Shown here: piece by piece, positions 1-7,120 of the stretch
How the letters are laid out: the number at the start of each line of letters is the position of its first letter
Numbering within the stretch: the stretch's first letter is position 1
Assembly (NCBI GenBank): GCA_003427395.1
Contig: BFEA01000868.1
Coordinates: 352,931 to 383,653, forward strand
Origin: Chara braunii
Taxonomy: Eukaryota; Streptophyta; Charophyceae; Charales; Characeae
Direction: 5' to 3'
DNA length: 30,723 bases
Program-made: the position numbers and the translations under genes
Notes under the pieces: generated by a model
Seen by the model: the letters and a program-made list of their open reading frames with translations, nothing else
What the model was told of the DNA's origin: nothing
Databases searched by the model: none

Positions 1-364
1 CAGCACAAACACAAGTTTGAGAGCATCTGAACTAGTGGAAGGTTCACCGAAGTATCCCAAGGTAAATCGCAACTCACACATACATCAAGATCAGCTCAAA
101 CACAAGTTTGAGAGCATCTGAACTAGTGGAAGGCTCACCGAAGTATCCCAAGGTAAATCGCAACTCACACACACATCAAGATCAGTACAAGCACAAGTTT
201 GAGAGCATCTGAACTAGCGGAAGGTTCACCGAAGTATCCCAAGGTAAATTGCAACTCACATACACATCAAGATCAGCACAAACACAAGTTTGAGAGCATC
301 TGAACTAGTGGAAGGTTCACCGAAGTATCCCAAGGTAAATCGCAACTCATACAGGCATCAAGAT
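1..364. repeat. Tandem repeat, four 91-bp units
   Basis: Four units start at 1, 92, 183 and 274, each exactly 91 bp and differing at only a few positions. Each contains AAGTTTGAGAGCATCTGAAC and ends in ATCAAGATCAG. A fifth unit starts at 365 but decays after about 15 bases into the purine tract. The array probably continues left of the window. No reading frame is conserved, so this looks like a minisatellite or satellite edge. Confidence 0.95.
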
Positions 365-383
365 CAGTAAAAATCACAGTTTT

Positions 384-526
384 GGAGGGAGGAAGAAGAT
401 GAGGAAGGGGGAGAAGAAGAAGGGGAGGAGGACGAGGAGGAGGGAGAAGGGGGAGAAGAGGAGGGGGAAGAGGAAGAGGAAAAAGAAGAAGAAGAAGAGG
501 AAGAAAGGAGGAAGGAGGAGGGGAAA
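384..526. repeat. Purine-only (GA-rich) low-complexity tract
   Basis: About 140 bases of almost uninterrupted G and A (GGA, GAA and GAGG runs) on the plus strand. The open frames across it encode only poly-Pro/Leu/Ser on the minus strand, which is a composition artefact. Polypurine tracts of this length can form triplex DNA; that is general knowledge and not shown here. Confidence 0.9.
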
Positions 527-532
527 CTTCCT

Positions 533-1489
533 CCCTTCCCACTCACCTCTTATTGGTCCCTAGGCAATGTAGTCCCAAGGTTGGTTCTAGCTCCTTGAGT
601 ATGGCTTCCCCACCTCCCAAATCCTCTCCTCCTTCTCTTACTCCTCTCAAGTTATGGCAGACTTCTACCTCTAAGGCTATGGGGTCCTTCCCTCTAGAAG
701 GGCTAAGGCGACCCCTTTCAGCCTCTCCTCCTACCTCACAGCCTGAGGGCTATGGCGGACCACTCTCCTTACTTCCTCCTAGCCTCTAGGCCTTCTCCCT
801 TAGTCTCATCACCATAGCCAGGCTCTAGGCTAGGTCCGGCTCTCACTTCCTTGCTCTATCTCACTAGTACTCACTCACGGACTCATTTTGGCAGCATGGG
901 CTCCTCTCATGCTCAAGTGGGAGTGGCGGCCTGCACCTCCAGCTTATGTAGGCTGAAACTGGTGCACCGCCCAACCCTTAGGCCTCTGCAAGTGCCTCTA
1001 GGTGGACCGAGGTGCCCCCAAGGCCAAATTTCCGGTTTTGGCCTGTCTGGAGGTACCTGGACCTTATTTCGGCCAGGTACATACAGTCCGAGAGGCTGGT
1101 ACCTTCTCGGACTACCCCTTGGCCTACCCCGGCCTCCTTTTACTTCAAAAAGAGCTGCCTTTGGGGGTACCTCTTTCCAAAATGCAGCCTTTACTGAAAA
1201 TTAAGGGTCTAGAGGCCCTTTTCTTGTCTTTTTCCAGGTCTAGGCCTCTTTTGGGTAGGCCGTTGTATTTTTTCAAGTGGCAGCACAATCTCGGCCTTGA
1301 ATTTGGCTGAGATCTATGGTCCCCTACTATTCCGAGCTACCCCCAAGCTCCCCTTGCCCCAAAGTTGGGCCTTTTACTTCAATTTTCATTTTTTTTGGTG
1401 TATCTGGCCTAATCCTTGGGCCAAATACGTAGTTTTGTCTTGTTCCTCTCTTGGTTTTCCCTCCATTTTGTTGCCAACTCATTCTGGAG
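533..1489. other. Pyrimidine-rich stretch without recognisable gene
   Basis: C- and T-rich plus strand with short imperfect repeats of the type GGCTATGGnGGnCC (around 677 and 752). Several short frames are open, but they overlap each other, have biased composition and show no domain. No RNA gene was recognised. Confidence 0.6.
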
Positions 1490-1525
1490 CTAGCCGTTTT
1501 GTGTCAGCCCACAAAAAACGGCTAG
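1490..1525. repeat. Inverted repeat (imperfect hairpin)
   Basis: CTAGCCGTTTTGTG at 1490 pairs with CACAAAAAACGGCTAG ending at 1525, with two extra A on the right arm and a short loop. It is the first of four strong inverted repeats within 400 bp. It is followed by a cluster of AGATCT palindromes (1525-1560). Confidence 0.75.
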
Positions 1526-1627
1526 ATCTCCTCCTCCACAAGATCTGATTCCAGATCTATGGCCCAAAAAAAGAGCCGACCAACTCACATCAACATTTTT
1601 CTTTATTTTTGCTGCTTAAATTCAGGT

Positions 1628-1666
1628 ATTGCAGAGATAATGCCCTTAGGACCTTATCTCTGCAAT
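1628..1666. repeat. Perfect 13-bp stem hairpin, 13-nt loop
   Basis: ATTGCAGAGATAA (1628-1640) is the exact reverse complement of TTATCTCTGCAAT (1654-1666). The loop is TGCCCTTAGGACC. There is no U-run after it, so it is not a simple terminator. It could be a small foldback element or part of a transcript structure. Confidence 0.85.
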
Positions 1667-1674
1667 CCGAACTG

Positions 1675-1695
1675 CCCTCCTAGGATCTAGGAGGG
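1675..1695. repeat. Perfect 9-bp stem hairpin, 3-nt loop
   Basis: CCCTCCTAG (1675-1683), loop GAT, CTAGGAGGG (1687-1695). It lies 8 bp after the previous hairpin, so the two would stack as adjacent stem-loops. Confidence 0.85.
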
Positions 1696-1835
1696 ATGAG
1701 GTCATCATTGAGACCTGCCAATCCCTACCGCTGCAGTCCCAACCTGGCGGCACATTTTTCTCCACCCTTTCCTCCTCCTTTGTCTCATTCTCCCCCTTTT
1801 TCTCTCCTCTCTCTTTTATTACTGTTGGGACAAGT

Positions 1836-1872
1836 GTCCAACAGCTATTCCTCCTCTTTCTAGCTGTTGGAC
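1836..1872. repeat. Perfect 12-bp stem hairpin, 13-nt loop
   Basis: GTCCAACAGCTA (1836-1847) pairs exactly with TAGCTGTTGGAC (1861-1872) around a 13-nt pyrimidine loop. An alternative partner for the left arm, CTGTTGG, lies just upstream at about 1823, so two mutually exclusive stems are possible. Confidence 0.85.
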
Positions 1873-2403
1873 CTTTCCCAAGGCCTGTTTTTGCAGCCGG
1901 CATATGACCGCTACACCTCGGACTGCAGTAGTGACACCCCCAAGGCCCAAGGGGGCTCCTTTTTGCTGCCACCACTTCCAGTTCGAGGCCCCCCTTACTC
2001 CGATTTTCTCCGGCCAGCCATTTCTCCACGTGGGGCCCTCGGAACTTTGTTTTTCTTGGTCAGGCTGGTCCGGAATAACCTGGACTGCTAGTTGGGCCCC
2101 CCTCACTACCGCTACTTCCTTCTCTCTTTCCCCCCTTGGCACCTCCTGCCGGCGCGTGCCGCGTCCTCCGTCTTTTCGACGTCACGCCTGCCTCTTTTCG
2201 TTCCGTCGACAATTTCCGTCGGCGCCCGCTTTCTCCCCATCCTCTTATTATTCCTAGTCCATTCCCCCTTTTCTGGCGTCGTCCCAGGTGACGACCTGTT
2301 TCTCCTTGGGTCATCATGCATCCCCGTCGCCCAGTCGTTCATTGTTCCGTCGACGGTTCCCGATACTAGTCCCGCCGGTAATTCCGCATTTTCACCCGGT
2401 CCC

Positions 2404-2607
2404 ACGTGGTCCCTGACACTTTGTCCTGTCGGTACCATGTCTTCTCTTGGTTTCACGTGGTCTCGGGCACTTTGTTTCGTCGGCACCACATCGTCTCTTA
2501 ATCTCACGTGGCCCCCGGTGTTTTGCTCTGCCGATGCCACGTCTTTTCTCGGTTTTGTGTGGTCCCCGGCACTTCGTCCCACTGATACCACGTCTTCTCT
2601 CGGTTTT
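2404..2607. repeat. 51-bp minisatellite, four units
   Basis: Units start at 2404, 2455, 2506 and 2557, each 51 bp (17 codons) and beginning with ACGTGG or a variant. Because 51 is divisible by 3, several frames stay open. The minus-strand reading gives hydrophilic 17-residue repeats such as DHVKPREDMVPTGQSVR; the plus-strand reading is a low-complexity hydrophobic frame. It lies just beyond the 3' end of the GIY-YIG pseudogene on the minus strand and may have been a repetitive tail of that gene. Confidence 0.85.
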
Positions 2608-2735
2608 TCGAACGTCCCTCTGTCTCTCGGCGATCTCCGCTCCCTGCTCCTATTGCGTCCCGCATGCTATTCCGTTCCAGGTGTCGGCTCCCACCTAACC
2701 TGCGGTCTCCTTGGCCCTCTCGCCGCTGTGTCACG

Positions 2736-3404
2736 TCAGCGCCTTGCACCCTGTCCCTTCCCGCTTCCTTCCTTCCCTTGTTGCGTACCTCCTATGCTAC
2801 TACCAACTTCCCGGCGGCCCTTCTTCATCCTTGGGGAAATAGTCGCCCCTGTTATTCTCTCACAGTCCTTTGTCGCTTCCTGCTTAGACAGTCTCTTTCT
2901 AGTTTGGCGGTCCTGACGACTCTGGGCAGCCTCTGGCTTCCTACTGTCTGTGCCCATGCTTCCGATCTTTCCAGCATTCCTGCCTCCGGTTTTCTCTGCC
3001 GTGCACAAATTGGTCAGCCCATTTGTCGAGTAACGGGAAATCATTCGGGACTCACCAGTCCCGACAACGTGCTGCTTACTCGCACCTCTCACCGCTCGAC
3101 AATGTTCAACCAATTTCTCTTTGAGGTTACGAACGGTTTTTCCTACATACACTGACTTATGACTTATAGACATGAGAACGTAAACACATCCATGCCCGCA
3201 CAACAGCTTATCCCATTCATCTGCAGACATGCGGAGCCAGAAATCTACATACGTCTGTTCCCATGCTATATCCCCTCGTAAACACGCCAGCAAGATTAGT
3301 AAGGTATGAACACGATCCAACAAGGCAGCAAGTCTAGAGTCAGTACTAAGTTTCCACTTCACGATCCGAGCAGCCGCTCTCCGAAGAGAGCGAAGGCTCC
3401 CCAA
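2736..3404 (-). pseudogene. GIY-YIG endonuclease-like domain (3' part of a decayed gene)
   Basis: The open frame covers 222 residues; it begins at a TTG inside the gene, so the true start is further upstream. Residues about 72-101 match the GIY-YIG nuclease signature: CVYVL (73-77), then VYVGKT (85-90), then RNLKEKL with Arg92 in the expected catalytic position, then EH (100-101). GIY-YIG enzymes cut DNA and occur in homing endonucleases, repair nucleases and Penelope-like retroelements. No RT precedes it here. Residues 1-70 are Leu/Arg-rich and probably helical; the tail after 110 is basic and low in complexity. The upstream coding block (3407-4453) lies in another frame, with a break near 3407-3425. 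The domain call is by motif only; which element or gene family it came from is unknown. Confidence 0.6.
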
Positions 3405-3406
3405 AA

Positions 3407-4453
3407 TTAGTTTCCCGCAACCATATCAACCCCATCTTCAACATTATCTCGGTTCTGGCATCTCGATGTTTCTCCTGGTCCGGATTGACCATCCTTCTTC
3501 AACGAGTCGGCGTACTCCTGAAGATCGACCCGAGCTAGCTCTCATGCCCTCATATCCTTCCGAAAGTATTGTATGCTTTTCTGCTTGCAGAGTTCCATCA
3601 CCCTGGTGTAATGCAGTGGCGTATAAAAGTCCATACGCAATTTCATATATGCAGCCATCCCTCCCTCATCATCCTCCTCGTCTTCGGCGCTGGGTTCGTT
3701 TTGTACCAGATCAACATCCTCGTCTGGTTCCTCGACAGCAGGTTCTTCAACGGCCACCGGTTGCTTGCCCTTCTGATCGGCCAGTCCTTGCACCAGTTCA
3801 ACAAGCAGCTTCTTCACATCAGAGCGGTCATTGCTCCCCTCCAATTTAGAAGTTAAATTCTGCTTCACGCTACCATTGTCTGCGCCTTCTTCGTCCGACG
3901 AAATCTCCACTCTCTTCGTTCTTCCCCACGATCGGGACTTCCCCAAGTTCACTTTAGGAGTAGCGACCACAGGGGTCCGTTCTCCCCCCCTCTTCCGCTT
4001 TTCATTGCTTGATTCTTTTTTCAATTCTTGCTAAGCCTTTTCCGCACGGAGTCTCTCGAGTTCCTCATTCTCAGTGGTCGCAAGCTTCGCCTTCAAGTCA
4101 ACCTCCTCTAGCTTCTTCGTTATCAGTTTCAGCGAGTCGCCCAGGGTAGACGTTACCCAGACCTTCATGTCTTCACTTCGATCAACCGATCCAACCTCGG
4201 ATCGGTTCTCCTCTATATTCTCTGCAATTCAGATTCCAATTCCACTACGATGCCCGCTCACAATTTTTTTCTTCGCAGCCTCAACTGCCTTGTGATTCTT
4301 GATATCCTCAAGGATATCCATGTATTCTTTTGTAAAATACGCGCAGTTCCCAGGCCCCGGGAACGCATTCGCTGACGGGTCGTTTCCTCCACCTCCCGAT
4401 TGCCGGTTATCGCTACCATTTGATGCTTGCTGATTCGGCACTGTCTGAGCCAT
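3407..4453 (-). pseudogene. Disordered/coiled-coil 5' part of the GIY-YIG gene, three in-frame stops
   Basis: A single reading frame runs from ATG at 4453 down to TAA at 3407-3409. It is interrupted only by TGA (4229-4231), TAG (about 4036-4038) and TGA (3542-3544), each one substitution from a sense codon. Order of parts: a Gly/Asn/Ser-rich N-terminus (MAQTVPNQQASNGSDN), a charged helical stretch, a probable coiled coil (ATTENEELERLRAEKA), a basic patch (NEKRKRGGERTP), a very acidic segment around SAEDEEDDEGG, then a conserved-looking block MAAYMKLRMDFYTPLHYTRV. The GIY-YIG frame follows after a frameshift. I recall similar proteins being common in charophyte annotation, but I cannot name the family. 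It is probably one broken gene, perhaps of a mobile element. Confidence 0.55.
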
Positions 4454-4859
4454 CGGTAACAGATAGCCTCCTTGCGGGGCTCACGAGATAGCAGGAGCAG
4501 GAGCAGGCGGAGCGGACGGAGCTGGCACCGCCTGCGGGACGTTTCATTGTCCCATAGCAGGACAAGCCCCCTGAAAAAGTTTTTGACCCACCTGTATGGT
4601 CCCGTTTTTGACCCAACCCTTCGAAGGGGAGTCTATGCTACTGAAGACTTGTCCTCGGGTATCTGTGATCCAACCGTTCCTGAATAGTGGCTGCCTATGG
4701 ACTTTCGCCCATTGTGTTGGGGATACCCTGTCTGGGGACTTTGATTAATTCGTCTACCATAACCTCTTCTCCTCCAAGGTATACACCTCAAGTTGATTTA
4801 AAAGACGAGAGGATCTAATCGAGTTCCTCACCCTTCTAGATAAAGAGATTTCCAACACA
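4454..4859. other. No recognisable feature
   Basis: Lies between the minus-strand pseudogene and the plus-strand RT fragment. It contains a short near-repeat (GTTTTTGACCCA at 4578 and GTTTTTGACCCAACC at 4604) and short frames with no domain. It may hold the promoter or leader of the 4453 gene, but no TATA box or other element is convincing. Confidence 0.4.
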
Positions 4860-5199
4860 TAGAAAGAGGAGCTAGAGCACTGACCAAGAAAAAAATATGG
4901 ATAACCCTGTTGCAGCTGGACAGAGCAAAAATCCCAGGGGCAAACTCATTCCCAAAGGAATTTCGGGAAGCCCTGTGAGAACCCTTGGATGCCTCATGAA
5001 GTTTGCTAATGACATGTGGAGAGAAGGTCACACGGGGAAACTAGTTGGGCAAGGAACTATAGATCATGCATTGGTCATAGTGGTCTTCAAAACGAGCTTG
5101 AAGTCTCTGACAAATGAACTGAAAGACTTGATTGAATCAGTGATCCACCGGTACCAGACCGCATTCATGGAAGGGAGGAATATCCAAGACATTATCTTG
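4860..5199 (+). pseudogene. LINE reverse transcriptase fragment, part 1
   Basis: Translated pieces match the start of a LINE RT: PGANSFPKEF (compare the usual PGPDGLPKEF block) and, after a frameshift near 4990, ESVIHRYQTAFMEGRNIQDI, the usual HPxQtGFi.GR.iqdNil block. A TGA and frame changes show decay. The frame resumes at 5503 beyond an inserted A-tailed element. Orientation is opposite to the large LINEs at 18-30 kb. No endonuclease or ORF1 is visible upstream, so this is a truncated copy. Confidence 0.7.
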
Positions 5200-5502
5200 G
5201 AATAGTACCTGGGATGGTCCCCTGGGAAGCTTACTGGTTTCGGCGTGGCTGGAATGTGAACAGATGGGAGCCTTGAAGTCTTGGATGGGGGGCCGGACTA
5301 GGGATAGGTGTAATGAAATATACCGTCACCAGGATATCACAACCTCCCCTGATAGCCGTCAGTTCCAGTGTGGTCGGAATAGTACCTGGGGGCGGTCCGT
5401 AGGGAAGCTTACCGGTTCCGACGCTCCTATGACAGTGTCTGCTATGGGTGGGAATCTGGCGTCTACGACAACCTGGGCTTTCAAAAAAAAGAAAAAAAAG
5501 GC
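5200..5502 (+). mobile_element. SINE-like A-tailed insertion resembling 5S rRNA
   Basis: This roughly 300-bp insertion splits the RT fragment. It ends in an A-rich tail (5482-5499) and is flanked by a probable imperfect target duplication (CATTATCTTG at 5190-5199, CATTACCTTA at 5502-5511). Two related blocks, at 5199-5237 and 5382-5417, share GGAATAGTACCTGGG and GGGAAGCTTAC. Position 5307-5427 (121 nt) can be laid along a eukaryotic 5S rRNA: CACCAGGAT, then a CAGTT block, then AATAGTACCTGGG, then GGGAAG, in the right order and spacing. A 5S-derived (SINE3-type) element, partial plus complete unit, is my reading. A by-eye match to such a short RNA is not decisive. Confidence 0.5.
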
Positions 5503-5640
5503 ATTACCTTACTTATTGACGAGGTCCTCACGATAGTTAGGCAAGATAAAGCTAACAAGGCCCTGATCTTCATTGATTTTGAGAAGACCTATCACCATGC
5601 AAGTCGGGAATTCCTAGATTGTTGCTCGCTGTCGGTGCGA
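5503..5640 (+). pseudogene. LINE reverse transcriptase fragment, part 2
   Basis: Reads LLIDEVLTIV then ALIFIDFEKTYHHAS, the RT motif A block (F.DFekAyD) with the final Asp changed to His. It continues directly from the GRNIQDI block at 5199 once the insertion is removed. The YADD motif and everything downstream are missing; rRNA-like and structured sequence follows. Confidence 0.7.
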
Positions 5641-5684
5641 ATACCCTTACAAGGGTATCCGCCCTGTTTTTTTGCAAGCGACAG
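5629..5684 (+). repeat. Long compound hairpin
   Basis: CTGTCG (5629-5634) pairs with CGACAG (5679-5684). Inside it GCG/CGC and then ATACCCTT (5641-5648)/AAGGGTAT (5651-5658) close on a 2-nt AC loop. A U-run lies between the inner and outer right arms. It marks the boundary between the RT fragment and the rRNA-like block. Confidence 0.75.
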
Positions 5685-5689
5685 AAAAA

Positions 5690-6547
5690 AATTTTGGTTT
5701 AAAGTTTAAGTATACCGCGTGAGTCGCGGTTGTGCCTATTGTTTACATTGACTGAGTGATTGACGAGAGTAGAGAGTGTGTGGGCACACAGGCTTGAGGC
5801 GCGCGTGATTTGTTTTCTTTCTTATTTGATTGTTAAGCCGACATTTGGTTTCCGACCAAGTTTTTATTTCTGATCAAACTAGGGTTAAAAAGATTTTGTC
5901 TCGTGATTGGTGTACTTACCTGTGAGCTATGTATATGGAAAAACGACATCGACAACAATGTGATTTTGGAAACTTTTTCGTAGATTTCCGCGTCGTACAG
6001 TTCCCGCCTATTTAGATGTTCGCTACAACTAGACCCAACCTTCGGCCTAACACTATTGGTTGCGGTGTCGGACTTTCAAACCAGAAGATTTAGGAATCGA
6101 GACTAGCGGTGGCAGCGCAAGAGTATTGGAGCGGCAAGGAGGAGCCTAGGGATTGAGGGTCCGATAGAGCTATCCCCCTTGGTTTTGCCGTCAGCGGTGT
6201 CGGGACGGTACTACCGATTCCTTTTTCCTCGTTCGTCGTATTTTGATATTAAGAGTTTATGAATATTTTTATTATTTTATTGTTCTATTATTATTATTTT
6301 GCTCCGACATTATTTGACTTCGACACGACACTGGATTTGGAGGTCGTCGCGGCGGTCGAGAATTTTGAGCGGGCTCCTCTTTTGTCTGACCTACGGGTTC
6401 CTATGTGTTCAGAATGCCGACGAAAACTCTTGCCGTTATGAAAACTTAGACTGGGAACGTCAGCGTGCGTGGGCTCTGTGGTCGTAGTTCCCTTGCTTCC
6501 CACTTAGACAGTGTAAATAGCTTAGAGTGGAAGGGAATCGGGGAACA
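5690..6547 (+). other. Region where the 5' third of an LSU rRNA would lie; no firm match
   Basis: If the LSU-like block downstream is colinear, its first 800-900 nt should fall here. I see only weak resemblance. 6241-6310 is T-rich with short open frames. There is no convincing 5.8S rRNA and no protein domain. Confidence 0.3.
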
Positions 6548-6690
6548 TTCTGAGCGGGTCTGCAGAACTGCAGCCTAGAAGTAACAAGGGGGCGCCGCGA
6601 GCGCACAACCTCCCATCCACGATCTGTTTCGAGAGTTTTGAGAATGAGTATGCCCTTGGGAGCCGAGAAATGGTGAACCGTGTTTAGACG
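6548..6690 (+). rRNA. LSU rRNA-like segment A (sense)
   Basis: The plus strand follows eukaryotic 25S/28S rRNA just before the conserved TACTGACG block. It has an analogue of the GAGTGTGAGCATGCC stretch (GAGAATGAGTATGCC at about 6640), then GAGAAATGGTGAACCGTG, where plants have GAAAGATGGTGAACTATG. Identity is roughly two-thirds to three-quarters over 60 nt by eye; upstream, the match weakens. Eukaryotic cytosolic type, not bacterial or organellar. A fast-evolving functional rRNA, a contaminant and an old pseudogene are all possible. It stops at TTTAGACG (6683-6690), where an inverted segment begins. Confidence 0.6.
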
Positions 6691-6955
6691 TTACCCGCAG
6701 GTTGTGCGGCTATCCACATGGAACCAATCTCCACTTCGGCCTTTAAAGCTCTCATTTGAATATCTGTTATTACTACTACGCTCTACACCTGGCCTGCGCT
6801 TCAGGCATTGCAACCGTTTGACGCCCTCTTCGCTCCTCGGAGAGTCAGAGTGACCATGATAGCCAAGCGTAAGTCGCACCCTTCAGAGGGTTTGACGCTC
6901 CTTACCGCTGACCTGCTGCTTGTACCGATCAACGCCCGTTGAGGTGTCTGGGGTG
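6681..6955 (-). rRNA. LSU rRNA-like segment B, inverted relative to neighbours
   Basis: The minus strand (6955 down to 6681) reads as the LSU region that normally follows segment C by about 250 nt. It contains GGGCGTTGATCGG, a GCAGCAGG block, CCTGAAGCGCAGG as a closed stem, GTAGTAGTAATAACA, ATATTCAAATGAGAGC, GGCCGAAGTGGAGA and GGTTCCATGTGG. These are signatures of eukaryotic nuclear LSU rRNA. The CCTG/CAGG stem is kept although its sequence differs from plants, which argues for past selection. Its end overlaps segment A at TTTAGACG, giving microhomology at the junction. This is the strongest rRNA match in the window. Confidence 0.72.
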
Positions 6956-6959
6956 GAAC

Positions 6960-7120
6960 GCAGGTTGGCTCAGGCGAGGGCCAAGGGGGTTCTTTAGTGG
7001 GGGCCGCGGTTAATACTGACGAGCAAATTGCTTCGTCGGACCTGTCAAAGCTGCCGCAATGTATTAAGACTTACCTATTCGTTACCTGGGTCTGTTCGGT
7101 CGGCACATTGATGATAGCAG
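6960..7120 (+). rRNA. LSU rRNA-like segment C (sense)
   Basis: Resumes where segment A stops: GGCGAGGGCCAAGG, then GGGGGCCGCGGTTAATACTG and ACGAGCAAATTGCTTCGTC, where plant LSU has GCCCGCAGCGATACTGACG and TGCAAATCGTTCGTC. It fades after TGATGATAGCAGAATG (about 7110), the analogue of the CAGGATAGCTGG block. GACGA/TCGTC forms a stem. With A and the domain VI segment it is colinear on the plus strand. Confidence 0.6.

Noticed and set aside
1-364. CRISPR-like array
   Set aside because: Units are contiguous 91-bp near-identical copies without variable spacers, in a eukaryotic context.
273-542. Pro/Leu-rich protein on the minus strand
   Set aside because: It is the translation of a purine-only tract; composition alone keeps the frame open.
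2092-2916. 274-residue plus-strand protein
   Set aside because: Low-complexity hydrophobic frame opposite the minus-strand gene, driven by pyrimidine-rich DNA and the 51-bp repeat; no domain.
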